The translations under genes and the position numbers were made by a program. A stretch of 64,000 nucleotides of DNA, from the NCBI RefSeq assembly GCF_014137995.1, contig NZ_JACGWV010000002.1, forward strand, positions 1,302,001-1,366,000. The letters run 5' to 3'. The notes under the pieces were generated by a model. The model saw only the letters and a program-made list of their open reading frames with translations. It was not told where the DNA came from and made no database searches. Within the stretch, counting starts at the first letter, position 1. Every line of letters begins with the position of its first letter. Source of the DNA: Promicromonospora sukumoe. Its GTDB lineage: Bacteria; Actinomycetota; Actinomycetes; Actinomycetales; Cellulomonadaceae. Shown piece after piece: positions 1 to 7,574 of this stretch.

Positions 1-305
1 ATGATCCAGCCCAGGCCCTTGTAGCCCAGGTAGAACCGGTGCGCGCCCACCACGCCCAGCAGGATGCCGAGCAGGCCCGCGGTGATGCGGGACTTGCGGC
101 CCGGGACGTGCGCCGTCGGCGGGGTGGGCCGGTCGTAGTCGTACTGCTGCTGGTAGTTGGCCGGGCCCGCCTTCGGCGTGGCGCCGGGCTTCTGCAGGGC
201 GCGGGTCTCGCGCTCGGACTGCGGGGGCTGCGGCGGCCGCGGAGGAAGGGGCTTCGTCTCCTTGTAGATCGGCTCGGTCGGCTTCTCGCTGGGATGCTCG
301 CTCAC
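1..305 (-). CDS. TM2-domain membrane protein, 3' part cut by the window edge
   Basis: The reading frame starts at GTG 305-303, with GGAG seven bases upstream, and runs off the left edge. The first 70 or so residues are polar and rich in Pro and Gln, with several YQQQYDYD-like residues. They are followed by a basic stretch and GLLGILLGVVGAHRFYLGY, which is the start of a TM2 domain (a glycine-rich helix, then the conserved HRFYLG turn). TM2 proteins are small two-helix membrane proteins of unknown biochemical role. Only about 101 residues are visible, so the second helix is missing. It is native chromosome, left of the integrated element. Confidence 0.8.
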   Translation of the reverse strand, partial: MSEHPSEKPTEPIYKETKPLPPRPPQPPQSERETRALQKPGATPKAGPANYQQQYDYDRPTPPTAHVPGRKSRITAGLLGILLGVVGAHRFYLGYKGLGWI

Positions 306-459
306 TGCTGCTCCGGCTGCTCGGCGACACTCGCACGGATCTGGTTCGGGCATCCGGGCGAGTTTGGGTATGATCGGGTCGCGCGCCAGGTTCAGGGGCG
401 CTGTTGCGGAACCCTAGCGGGATTCCGGAACAGCAGATACCCGGTCAGAACCGGACGAT

Positions 460-533
460 GCGGGTGTAGTTCAATGGTAGAACTTCAGCTTCCCAAGCTG
501 ATAGCGCGGGTTCGATTCCCGTCACCCGCTCCA
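460..533 (+). tRNA. tRNA-Gly (anticodon CCC), CCA encoded; integration target
   Basis: The acceptor arm GCGGGTG pairs with CACCCGC at 523-529. The discriminator is T530 and CCA is encoded at 531-533. The D-loop, a TCAGC/GCTGA anticodon stem with loop TTCCCAA, and the GGTTCGATTCC T-loop are all present. The anticodon CCC reads GGG (Gly). The gene is intact even though a mobile element abuts its 3' end, because the element restores the 3' half (44 bp repeated at attR). Confidence 0.97.
490..533 (+). other. attL core (44 bp, tRNA-Gly 3' half)
   Basis: The 44 bp are identical to 17722-17765, from the anticodon loop (TTCCCAAGCT) to the CCA end. This copy completes the functional tRNA. Crossover must occur inside this block, most likely in the anticodon region as in related tyrosine integrases (inference). 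Confidence 0.95.
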
Positions 534-537
534 CAGG

Positions 538-579
538 CTCCGCCCCAGGTCAGAGGATGTTTCTCGACCTGGGGCGGAG
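538..579 (+). terminator. Element-borne terminator behind the tRNA
   Basis: A 14-bp perfect stem (CTCCGCCCCAGGTC with GACCTGGGGCGGAG) around a 14-nt loop is followed by TCGTTT. It sits 5 nt after the tRNA CCA and should terminate the tRNA transcript. The chromosome's own tRNA terminator is now stranded at 17768-17807. Confidence 0.8.
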
Positions 580-606
580 TCGTTTCCTGCCCCTCAATGA
601 GGCGTC

Positions 607-628
607 CGTGCCATTGACGTGCCACTAC
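607..628 (+). promoter_or_regulatory. Probable integrase arm-type site, attL side
   Basis: It has two CGTGCCA repeats 11 bp apart, followed by TAC. The same 22-nt block with three substitutions lies at 17617-17638 in the same orientation, about 75-85 bp inside each att core. That position and spacing fit arm-type binding sites of tyrosine integrases. Binding itself is inferred. Confidence 0.6.
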
Positions 629-634
629 ATGGCG

Positions 635-1825
635 TTACGCGGCTCCGATCGGGGCCTCACCACCCTCGCCCGTCTCGACTGTCGAGACGTCCGGCTTGGG
701 CGTCAGAGCCGTCCGCATCGCTGCCCCGAGGTGGTCCGCAATCCTCCGGTCAGCCTCCTTGTTCACGTGCAGGTAGATCATCGCTGCCGCCATCGACTCA
801 TGGCCCATGCGCGCCATCAGATCCTTGACCGTCGCGCCCGACGAGGCCGCCAGCATGTTGCCAGTGTGCCGCAGGTCGTGGAAGTGCAGACCCTTGTGAC
901 CGGCTGCCTCCACCCGCTGCTTCCAGCCGGTGAGCTTCTGAAAGCCCCCGCGCCGGATCGGCCGGCCGTAGGGTGTTGTGAACAGCAGCGCCTCACTCTC
1001 CTCGCCCTTGACGTACGTGGCGATGTGCTCGACCAGCAGAGCAATGAACTCACGCGGTACGGCGACGGTTCGGGGGCCAGCAGCGGACTTCTTGACCGGC
1101 CCCGTCACGAGGCCCTGGCCGGTGACCTCCAGGAACTGGCGCTCTACTCGGATCGTCCCGGCGCTCACGTCGATGTCTCGTCGCTGGAGTGCCGTCACCT
1201 CACCAAACCGCAGCGAGGCCATAGCCGCCGTGAGCACCAACATCTGGTAGCGCGGAGCGAAGCGGTCACGCAGAGCGAGCACCTGGTCAAGCGTGAGGTG
1301 AGGGCGCTCCCCAGCGTGCTCCTGATCCGCGCCCGGGATGCGGCACGGGTTCTTCCTCAGCAGCTCGTCTTCCCGAACAGCGGTCCAGAACACCGCGCGC
1401 AGAAGTCGGTATGCCTTTGCGACCATGCCCGAACTCACGCCGTCGCTCGCGAGCTGGACTCGCCACCGACGAATCATCGGCGTCGTCACCTTCCCGATGG
1501 TCACGTCGCCCAGGTACGGAACGACGTGCTTGGCCAGAGTCCACCGGTAGAGCTGGAGTGTCCGGGGCCGCAGGTTGGGGCGCTCCTCAATCCACCGCTC
1601 TGCGTAGTCACGCACCGTGATTGCCACCTGCTCAGGGTCGATCCACTCACCCCGCACCATCTCCGCCTCAGCGAGGGTGAGATAGCGCTCTGCATCGCGC
1701 TTGCGCTCCCATGTCTCCGGTGCCGGGCGGAGCCGTCCGTCAGGCCCGGGGTAACGGGCCTGATAACGGCCAGAGGGCAGCTTCCGCACGGTGCCCCAGC
1801 GTCGGCGGTCGGTCTTGTTCGCCAT
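635..1825 (-). CDS. int: Tyrosine site-specific integrase
   Basis: This 396-residue protein has the usual length for AICE/phage integrases. Residues 1-60 form the AP2-like arm-binding domain, about 68-165 the SAM-like core-binding domain, and about 175-365 the catalytic domain. The catalytic residues can be read: R206 (SLRFGE), H317-x-x-R320 region (HFHDLRHT), H342 (MGHES) and the nucleophile Y351 (MIYLH). It should catalyse integration into and excision from tRNA-Gly at the 44-bp core. The stop lies about 100 bp from attL. The start is 2 nt downstream of the xis stop, so the two are co-transcribed. Confidence 0.95.
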   Translation of the reverse strand: MANKTDRRRWGTVRKLPSGRYQARYPGPDGRLRPAPETWERKRDAERYLTLAEAEMVRGEWIDPEQVAITVRDYAERWIEERPNLRPRTLQLYRWTLAKHVVPYLGDVTIGKVTTPMIRRWRVQLASDGVSSGMVAKAYRLLRAVFWTAVREDELLRKNPCRIPGADQEHAGERPHLTLDQVLALRDRFAPRYQMLVLTAAMASLRFGEVTALQRRDIDVSAGTIRVERQFLEVTGQGLVTGPVKKSAAGPRTVAVPREFIALLVEHIATYVKGEESEALLFTTPYGRPIRRGGFQKLTGWKQRVEAAGHKGLHFHDLRHTGNMLAASSGATVKDLMARMGHESMAAAMIYLHVNKEADRRIADHLGAAMRTALTPKPDVSTVETGEGGEAPIGAA

Positions 1826-1827
1826 GT

Positions 1828-2043
1828 TCAGCTCACCTCTCGCAGGTCGCGCCAGACACCAGACGCCGTGATCGGCACGACGCGTGACGCCTCGATGTAC
1901 TCGTTCAGGTCTTCCAGGGAGAACCGCACGCGGGTACCAAACCGGCGAAATGCGATCCGCCGCTCGGCTACGAGACGGCGTACATGCCGCGCGCTCAGAG
2001 CCAGGTAGTCGGCCGCCTCGTCCGTGGTCATTAGCCCGTTCAT
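1828..2043 (-). CDS. xis: Excisionase / MerR-like HTH DNA-binding protein
   Basis: The 71 residues include MTTDEAADYLALSARHVRRL, a winged-helix excisionase (HTH_17) fold. The basic turn RRIAFRRFGTRVRF and ...EDLNEYIEA are typical of the BldC/Xis type. The ATG at 2043 was chosen because AAGGAG lies 5 nt upstream. A longer frame to 2427 exists, but it is built from the repeat array and overlaps the DUF3631 gene on the same strand. It probably directs the integrase to excision. It lies 2 nt upstream of int. Confidence 0.85.
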   Translation of the reverse strand: MNGLMTTDEAADYLALSARHVRRLVAERRIAFRRFGTRVRFSLEDLNEYIEASRVVPITASGVWRDLREVS

Positions 2044-2078
2044 CGCCACTCCTTGCTTGCAGCAGTTAGGGGACCCAG

Positions 2079-2284
2079 CCGTCCCAGCCGTCCCACGGGT
2101 GTGTTCTGGCTGGTCAGGATGGGTTTTTGGGTGGGACGGCTTGGGGTTTCCAAGCCGTCCCAGAGCCGTCCCAGCCCAAAGTGGGACGGCTCTGGGACGG
2201 CTTGTTTTTCTAAGACGTCCCACCGAAAAGTGGGCTCTGACCTGCGGTTTCGATGGTGTGGGACGGCTGGGACGGCTGGGACGG
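2079..2284. repeat. Phased TGGGACGG repeat array
   Basis: At least ten copies of TGGGACGG (or CCGTCCCA) occur. The minus-type copies begin at 2079, 2088, 2155 and 2166. The plus-type copies begin at 2132, 2182, 2193, 2259, 2268 and 2277, with runs spaced by 9 bp. The last three encode the SQPSQPSH tail of the DUF3631 protein; the others are intergenic before xis. Such clustered iterons could be a replication origin, a transfer locus (clt) bound by the translocase, or regulatory sites. Confidence 0.75.
2151..2204 (+). terminator. 23-bp perfect hairpin with T-run inside the repeat array
   Basis: Arms 2151-2173 and 2182-2204 are perfectly complementary over 23 bp with an 8-nt loop, followed by TTTTTC. 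It reads as a strong rho-independent terminator on the plus strand. On the minus strand it is a strong hairpin between the DUF3631 gene and xis/int, and could limit read-through into the recombination genes. Confidence 0.7.
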
Positions 2285-3418
2285 CTCACCCCCTGCCGAG
2301 GCGCCGTCGTCGTCGGTGCAGTAGCGATCCCAGGCATCGGTGAAGTCGGCCCGGCTGTACGCCTTGGCCTGCCCCGTCGGCAGGCGGAGATTCTTCGACG
2401 CGATGTCGAACTCGCGCAGCAGGGCACCCAGCCGCATTGGCGTTAGTCCGTTCGGCCCGTACGTCGCCCACGGAGACTCCTCCATGGCCTTGAGCCGCTC
2501 CAGCAGCACCGCCGAGGGCAGGGCGTCCGCGTCACCGAACGCGGTACGGCAGTCGCCCAGCAGGCGGGTCTGCGCGGACGCCTGAACGTTCGCGTCTCGC
2601 TCCCCCGTGAGCACGACAGCAGCCTGCCGGGCAGCCTCGGGCCAGGCACCCCCGGCGAGGTCCGCCACGGCGATGAGCGGTTCCCACAGGTCCGCCGCGC
2701 GGTCCTCGACGGGCATCGACGGGGTGGCCAGGCCGAGGTCTCGCAGGTTGGCCCGTACCCAGCCGTTGAGGCGTGCACGCAGCTTGTCCAGGGGCTCACC
2801 GTCACGCCGCTTGCGGTACGGGGCGACCTTCTCCCCCGGTGCCCGCCGACGCATACGGATGACCACGGCGCGGTCCTCGATGGTGTCGGGCATCGCACCG
2901 ATGCCAGCGAGGGCGGCCATGGCGAACGTGCCCAGCTCCTCGACCTTGTTGTGCCCGGCGTTGTACCGCAGCGCGGGGTTGTCCCGCTCGAACCCCGCGT
3001 TGAGCAGACCACGCAAGTCCTCGTCGCCGGACGCCTTGGCACCAAAGATCGTGTCGGCCTCGTCCAGCAGCAGCGTGGGCGGGTCAGACGCCCGGTCACC
3101 GATCGAGCGGTACACGGCCGAGGGCGAGGCGTTCACGGACTTCAGGGGAGCGTGCGACAGGCCATCCACGATCTGCAACAGACGGGACTTGCCGCAGCGC
3201 TTCTCCGGGGCCCGGATGACCAGGCGGGTCGCGAACGTCCATGCCGGGGCGGCGTGGGTGGCAGCGATCCAGAGGGACACGCCCACGGCGGCGTGCTCGT
3301 CGGGGAGGATCACGTACCGGGCCAGGGTCTCGCGGATCTGGTCCAGCAGATCCGACCCGCTCTCGTGCGCGGCACCGTGAGGAAACTCGGGCTGTACGTG
3401 GCTCGTGGTGGTGGTCAT
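2210..3418 (-). CDS. DUF3631-domain P-loop ATPase (primase/helicase-associated)
   Basis: The protein has 402 residues. A Walker-A-like APEKRCGKS lies at 70-78 and Walker B TLLLDEADTIF at about 115-125. The second half matches the all-helical DUF3631 domain found next to phage and plasmid primases. No primase-polymerase or HTH initiator domain is attached. The C-terminus (PSQPSQPSH) is encoded by three 9-bp repeats that continue past the stop codon, so gene and repeat array share DNA. It is the best candidate for a role in element DNA replication, but initiation activity cannot be shown from the sequence. Confidence 0.8.
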   Translation of the reverse strand: MTTTTSHVQPEFPHGAAHESGSDLLDQIRETLARYVILPDEHAAVGVSLWIAATHAAPAWTFATRLVIRAPEKRCGKSRLLQIVDGLSHAPLKSVNASPSAVYRSIGDRASDPPTLLLDEADTIFGAKASGDEDLRGLLNAGFERDNPALRYNAGHNKVEELGTFAMAALAGIGAMPDTIEDRAVVIRMRRRAPGEKVAPYRKRRDGEPLDKLRARLNGWVRANLRDLGLATPSMPVEDRAADLWEPLIAVADLAGGAWPEAARQAAVVLTGERDANVQASAQTRLLGDCRTAFGDADALPSAVLLERLKAMEESPWATYGPNGLTPMRLGALLREFDIASKNLRLPTGQAKAYSRADFTDAWDRYCTDDDGASAGGEPSQPSQPSHTIETAGQSPLFGGTS

Positions 3419-3431
3419 TGGTGTCCTCCTG

Positions 3432-5111
3432 TCAGGCCGCGAGGCCGGTGGGCATGACGTAGACGGGCTCGGTCGTGTGGTGCTCGCCAGTGATCGCGGC
3501 GGCGAGCGTGGCGATCAGGTCGCGGGCGGCGGGCGGGGTGACGGCGTTGCCGGCGAGGCGGACCTGTTCGCGGCGGTTGCCGACCATGACGTAGTCGCCC
3601 GGGAAGGCCATGCCCTGCTTGACCTCGGACGGCTCCAGCATCCGGAACGTGCAGTCATCCACCCGGGCCTCGGCGGCGGCCAGCTCGCCCGGCGTGATGA
3701 CCGACTGGTGCCCCGCGGCGGTCAGGGTCCGCAGCGGCTCCCCGGCCGGGGTTGTCATCTCCGCTCCCCCGGAGTTGTTCCGCATCACCAGGGCGTACGC
3801 GTCGCGGGTGTGCAAGGTCCGCAGCGCCGCGGTGGTGGGGCGGGCGTCGTCGTTCCACGTCCCGCCAGCCGGGGTCACCAGACCGTGGTGGTTGCCCGAC
3901 GCCGTGACCGTCGCGAGCGGGTCACCGGCAGACCGGGCGGTGGAGCCGCCGCCGCGCAGCTCGGCGATGAACGGGGCGACCATGGCCGTCTCGAGACGCG
4001 TGGTCTGGGTGCGTAGCGGCTGCCCCATGGTCTGGGCGTGCTTGCCGTCGCGGCCCTCGACGGGGATGGCCAGGGCCTTGGACTCGATGGTGTGCAGGGT
4101 CTTGAGCACGTCGGCGGTGGACCAGGCGCGGTAGTACGCGTTCGGGTCGCCGTGGGAGACGTGCTTGGGGTCGGCCGCGTCGTACGTGTTGCCCCCGGCC
4201 TCCAGGTGGAACGGGGACCAGTAGCGGGCGATCCCGGCCGCGATCCGACGCCGGGTCTTGTCGGCCAGCGGCTTGAGCCCCAGGGACTCCCGCTCCCCGA
4301 TCCGCACCCCGGGGAGGGTCCAGTCGATGACCGACGCGGCGGGCAGCCAGGCGGGCTCGACGACGGCGTTACGGCACCTCGTGTTGGGGCAGCGGTAGAG
4401 GTACTGCGACCGGTAGCGGCCCGGGCGGTCACCGTTGCCGCGCTTCCACCACTGCCGGGCCTGGACCACCTCGTCACAGGTCGGGCAGTACGCGGCCGGG
4501 CGGAGCATGTGCTCGAAGTCCGGGGCGCGCTCCCCTGCCCGCCAGAACGCGATGTAGACGCGGTCGCGGGACTGCGGGGCGGGCAGTCCCCCGGCCTGGG
4601 CGTGCATGCTGTTCAGAGAGATGATCCGGTGCCGGTAGCCCATGGAGTGCATGGCAGCGAGCCAGGCGTCGAACAGGCCGCCACGGATGCCCGTGGGTGA
4701 GGACCAGTCGGCGACCTCGACGACGTTCTCGACGATGACGGCGCGGTAGTTGTGGGTCTCGGTGAACCGCACGACGTCCCACATCGTCGCCCGGGACCGC
4801 TGGGTGGCCTCGTCGGGCAGGACGTCGCCGAAGAGGTCGGGCTGGGTGTGCAGCTTGCGGCCCTTGGCCCGGGAGTGGTTCGTGCACTCCGGGGACGCCC
4901 ACAGCAGGTCCGTGGTCGGGACGTAGCGGGGGTCGGTGTTGGAGATGTCGGCCTGGAGGTGGTCGGTGGTGGGGTGGTTCTCGTTGTGCGTGGCGACGGC
5001 CTTGTCCCAGTGGTTCGCTGCCAGCCGCACCGTGACTCCGGGGACGGTGACAGCTCCGGTGGAGGATCCGCCGGCGCCGCAGAACAGGTCGGTCATGGTC
5101 AGGTTGCTCAT
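3432..5111 (-). CDS. DNA (cytosine-5) methyltransferase, orphan
   Basis: The protein has 559 residues. Motif I is DLFCGAGGSS (8-17). Motif IV is ASPECTNHS, with the presumed catalytic Cys76 in P-E-C rather than the usual P-C. Motif VI is VIVENVVEV (about 126-134) and motif VIII is PAPQSRDRVY. A Cys cluster (CPTC ... CPNTRC) in the middle could bind zinc and lies in the target-recognition region. No restriction endonuclease is adjacent, so it probably protects or marks element DNA rather than forming a restriction system. The start overlaps the previous gene by 4 nt (ATGA), which implies translational coupling. Confidence 0.88.
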   Translation of the reverse strand: MSNLTMTDLFCGAGGSSTGAVTVPGVTVRLAANHWDKAVATHNENHPTTDHLQADISNTDPRYVPTTDLLWASPECTNHSRAKGRKLHTQPDLFGDVLPDEATQRSRATMWDVVRFTETHNYRAVIVENVVEVADWSSPTGIRGGLFDAWLAAMHSMGYRHRIISLNSMHAQAGGLPAPQSRDRVYIAFWRAGERAPDFEHMLRPAAYCPTCDEVVQARQWWKRGNGDRPGRYRSQYLYRCPNTRCRNAVVEPAWLPAASVIDWTLPGVRIGERESLGLKPLADKTRRRIAAGIARYWSPFHLEAGGNTYDAADPKHVSHGDPNAYYRAWSTADVLKTLHTIESKALAIPVEGRDGKHAQTMGQPLRTQTTRLETAMVAPFIAELRGGGSTARSAGDPLATVTASGNHHGLVTPAGGTWNDDARPTTAALRTLHTRDAYALVMRNNSGGAEMTTPAGEPLRTLTAAGHQSVITPGELAAAEARVDDCTFRMLEPSEVKQGMAFPGDYVMVGNRREQVRLAGNAVTPPAARDLIATLAAAITGEHHTTEPVYVMPTGLAA

Positions 5112-5614
5112 CGGGTGACCTCCATCAGGGTGTGCAGGGCAGTGCGGGCGGTGGGCTCCCAGGCCAGGGCGGTCAGGGCGACGAGGGTCCAGTCGAGGAA
5201 GAACGCAGCGCCGCGCTCGTCGAACTGGAGGTCGGCAAGGTGCCAGCCGTGGGCGCGGTCGGTGGGGTGCAGGGTGGCGATCAGGCGGCACATGCGCTGC
5301 TCCCCACCGGACATGACGGCCAGGGCGTGGGCGGCGTCGGACGGGGTGGGTCCGGCGGCCTGCCAGGCGTCCCAGTCGGCGTCGGTCGCGTAGGTGCCGG
5401 GCTGGCGGTGGGTGGCCTCGTAGCGTGCCCACGCGGTGGTGTGGGCGGCGAGGTCGGTGTAGGCGTCGGCGAGCTGGTCCAGCCAGTGCGGCCGGTCCTC
5501 CCCCGGCAGCACGACACGGGCCACGAGCTGACGGGGCCAGTCGTGCCGGGACAGGAGCCAGTCGGCGGCCTCGTACGGGTCGGACAGCGACGGCGGGACG
5601 GTGCGAGCGGTCAT
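5108..5614 (-). CDS. Hypothetical element protein (168 aa)
   Basis: I do not recognise a family. It is acidic and Trp-rich (SRHDWPRQ, RPHWLDQ, AWARYEAT, DADWDAWQ), with no membrane segment. GAGGAG lies upstream of ATG 5614. The last codons overlap the methyltransferase start, so the two products are made together. Confidence 0.7.
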   Translation of the reverse strand: MTARTVPPSLSDPYEAADWLLSRHDWPRQLVARVVLPGEDRPHWLDQLADAYTDLAAHTTAWARYEATHRQPGTYATDADWDAWQAAGPTPSDAAHALAVMSGGEQRMCRLIATLHPTDRAHGWHLADLQFDERGAAFFLDWTLVALTALAWEPTARTALHTLMEVTR

Positions 5615-5635
5615 GGCGTGCTCCTCGATCGGTGG

Positions 5636-6157
5636 TCAGGCCGCCGCGGCGGCAGGGGAAGCGGTGACAGCGGGACGTGCAGGCGTGCCCGTCGCGACGG
5701 TGACGGCGTGGGCGCAGTACCGCTCGGACTCGGGCCAGTTGGCGGGGTACACGTGCCCGGTCGCGGTGTGGATGGGCACGACGCCGTTGGCCCGCAGCAG
5801 CCAGCGCTGCCGGGCGGCCCGGGCACGCTCGACGGCGGCGGCCTCGGCATGGCCGTGCTCGTCGGCCGTGGCGGCGCGCTGGTCGCACAGCTCGTCGAAC
5901 GCGGGCGAGTTCGTGCGCCGGCGCAGCTCGGCTCCGACGCGCTCGTGGTGCTCTTCGGCTGCCGCCTCGGCCTCGGCGTCGATCTGCCGTAGGGCATCCT
6001 CGATCCCGGCGGCGTGCCCGGCGTCGTAGCCCTTCTTCCAAGCGTCCCGGGTCCCGAGGGCGCAGCCGACGCCCTCGCCGGTGTCGTAGCCGTGCAGCCA
6101 CGCGGCGATGACCTGTGGGTCGTAGGTGCGACCTGCGGCGGGCGTGGTGGTGGTCAT
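5636..6157 (-). CDS. Hypothetical element protein (173 aa)
   Basis: An N-terminal block (YDPQVIAAWLHGYDTGEG, then AWKKGYDAGHAAG) carries repeated W/Y-x-x-GYD-x-G turns. It is followed by a long Ala/Glu/Arg-rich helix, probably a coiled coil at about 55-120. No enzyme motif is visible. A GGAAG ribosome site precedes ATG 6157. It lies 21 nt before the next minus-strand gene. Confidence 0.7.
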   Translation of the reverse strand: MTTTTPAAGRTYDPQVIAAWLHGYDTGEGVGCALGTRDAWKKGYDAGHAAGIEDALRQIDAEAEAAAEEHHERVGAELRRRTNSPAFDELCDQRAATADEHGHAEAAAVERARAARQRWLLRANGVVPIHTATGHVYPANWPESERYCAHAVTVATGTPARPAVTASPAAAAA

Positions 6158-6233
6158 GACGCACTTCCTTCCTGGTTCGGTGGTGGGACCTGGGGGCCGC
6201 CGCCCGGCCCGTGGGCCGGACGGCGGGGCTGGA

Positions 6234-6518
6234 TCAGTTGCGGTAGTAGCCGCCGTTGATGGTGTGGGCCTGGATGCCGACCGTGCCGCCGCGCGAGATG
6301 TTCACGACGGTCCCGGTGGTGCGCTCGATCGCTCGCTTGAGGGCCTCCTCTGCCTTCATCTCGTCCTCGATCGCCCGGGTGTTGAGGGCCTTGGCCTTGG
6401 CGGTCTGCCCGGCCGGGGCCTTGGTCCGCAGCGCGTCACGCCACGCCTTGGCGGTCTCCTCGACGCGCTTGCGGGCGTTGTCCAGGTCGCGCTGTGCTCG
6501 CTTGATGTCGTTGCTCAT
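6234..6518 (-). CDS. Small coiled-coil protein (94 aa)
   Basis: It starts MSNDIKRAQRDLDNARKRVE and is highly charged and helical through residue 70, then ends in a Gly/Asn tail (INGGYYRN). The ATG at 6518 has GGAGGAA upstream. It resembles the 73-residue protein at 8085-8306 (MSNTDRIRQAQRAYDQA), which suggests a paralogous pair of small helical proteins. Confidence 0.65.
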   Translation of the reverse strand: MSNDIKRAQRDLDNARKRVEETAKAWRDALRTKAPAGQTAKAKALNTRAIEDEMKAEEALKRAIERTTGTVVNISRGGTVGIQAHTINGGYYRN

Positions 6519-6557
6519 GGGTGCTGTTCCTCCGGTGGTGTTCCTGGTCGCGTGGCA

Positions 6558-6615
6558 TCTGCCGCGCTCTCCCGCCGCCCGACGCCGGGCCGGGCGCCGA
6601 GAGGGTGCGTCAGCG
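6558..6615 (-). repeat. Stop-codon-linked intergenic hairpin repeat, copy A
   Basis: This block of about 58 nt is nearly identical to 6839-6897. It contains a GC-rich inverted repeat (CTCTCCCGCCGCCCG with CGGGCGCCGAGAG). It begins on the stop codon of the 6610-6804 gene, reading in the minus direction. It probably punctuates the polycistronic message. Confidence 0.7.
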
Positions 6616-6804
6616 GCGCCTCTGGTCGCGGATGTAGCGCTCGGCGTCGGTCTCGTCGTCGAACCGGCGGCAGCCGCAGCGGGTGCTGTCGTGGGGCTGG
6701 TAGTCGCAGCCGGGCGCGATGGCCGCGTAGCGGATGCCGGGGTGTCCGGCATCGGACACGGGAATCAGGAGCCATCTGCGTGTTGGCCGATTGATCCGGG
6801 ACAT
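6610..6804 (-). CDS. Small hypothetical protein (64 aa)
   Basis: It is basic, with a DSTRCGCRRFDDETDAERYI motif and two Cys (CGC) plus one upstream (PGCDY). A GGAGGAA site precedes ATG 6804. No family is recognised. It lies between two copies of the intergenic hairpin repeat, which supports it as a real cistron. Confidence 0.55.
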   Translation of the reverse strand: MSRINRPTRRWLLIPVSDAGHPGIRYAAIAPGCDYQPHDSTRCGCRRFDDETDAERYIRDQRRR

Positions 6805-6838
6805 GTGGGTTCCTCCATGGGTGGGGTGGCGTGGCGGG

Positions 6839-6897
6839 TCTGCCGCGCTCTCCCGCCGCCCGACGCCGGGGCCGGGCGGCGAGAGGGCGTGTCAGCG
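6839..6897 (-). repeat. Stop-codon-linked intergenic hairpin repeat, copy B
   Basis: Copy B differs from 6558-6615 by an extra G and a few substitutions that keep the stem (CTCTCCCGCCGCCCG with CGGGCGGCGAGAG). It begins on the stop codon of the Nudix gene. Confidence 0.7.
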
Positions 6898-7512
6898 GGC
6901 CAGGACCTCGCGGATCAGCTCGACGTGGGCGGGGAAGACACGACCAGTGCCGAGGGCGGCGGTCAGGGTGGTGAAGTCCTCGGCGGGCATCCATGCCGCC
7001 AGGCGGGCGTCATCCATCCCGCGCACCGTGGGGCGGGTGAACAGCGGGATGACGAACGGGACGGTCACCATCCATGCGTTGGCCCCGGCACGCGGGTCGG
7101 GCACGGCGCGGGCCGACCACATCACCGCGTCGTTGGGGTCGACACGCAGCGTGGTCTCTTCACCGACCTCGCGGGCCATGGCCTGCCGTGGGCTCTCGCC
7201 GGGGTCGAGCATCCCGCCGGGCAGTGCCCAGCCGTGGCCGTCGGTGCGTTCGACCATGAGCAGGCACCGGCTTCGGTCCGAGCCGCGCCCGAACGACAGG
7301 ACAGCGGCATCGACAGCGACCGCTTCACCCCAGTGCCACAGGCCGCCCCGCCCCTCGGGAAGGTCGGTGGTCAGGGGGTTGACGGGCAGGCCGTCCACGA
7401 CGTCGAACGGGACCAGGGCGCGGGCCTGACGCTCGGCCCAGTCGATGACGCGGGGGTCGGTGGTGTCGGGGCCATGCGGGGTGGTGGTGTTGTACTCGCG
7501 TGCGGTGCTCAT
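6892..7512 (-). CDS. Nudix-domain protein (Pif-like candidate)
   Basis: This 206-residue protein has a Nudix box GMLDPGESPRQAMAREVGEET (GX5EX7REUXEE), with the final conserved Gly replaced by Thr. The core helix-loop-helix is intact, so hydrolysis of a nucleoside-diphosphate-linked substrate is possible. ATG 7512 was chosen because GAGGAA lies upstream; an in-frame start at 7554 adds 14 residues. In pSAM2 the Nudix protein Pif gives immunity against redundant transfer, and its position in an AICE suggests the same here (inference). Confidence 0.8.
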   Translation of the reverse strand: MSTAREYNTTTPHGPDTTDPRVIDWAERQARALVPFDVVDGLPVNPLTTDLPEGRGGLWHWGEAVAVDAAVLSFGRGSDRSRCLLMVERTDGHGWALPGGMLDPGESPRQAMAREVGEETTLRVDPNDAVMWSARAVPDPRAGANAWMVTVPFVIPLFTRPTVRGMDDARLAAWMPAEDFTTLTAALGTGRVFPAHVELIREVLAR

Positions 7513-7574
7513 CAGGGGTTCCTCTCGGGCCGTCGTACGGCCTGTTTTTGGCATGGGTGGGGTAGGGGCGCGTC

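Noticed and set aside
557..2008. A 483-codon open frame on the plus strand across the integrase gene
   Set aside because: It is antisense to the integrase, whose catalytic residues are clear. The frame is open only because of high GC and has Arg/His/Pro-rich low-complexity composition.
2079..2284. CRISPR array
   Set aside because: Repeats are 8-9 bp, in both orientations and partly coding, without regular unique spacers or cas genes. No CRISPR array is seen anywhere in the window.
3432..5614. Complete restriction-modification system
   Set aside because: The 168-aa neighbour has no nuclease motif and no other endonuclease candidate lies in the operon.
5112..6164. N-terminal extension that would make the methyltransferase 910 residues long
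   Set aside because: The extension is Arg/Pro-rich, overlaps two other minus-strand genes with good ribosome sites, and the methyltransferase motif I starts just after ATG 5111.
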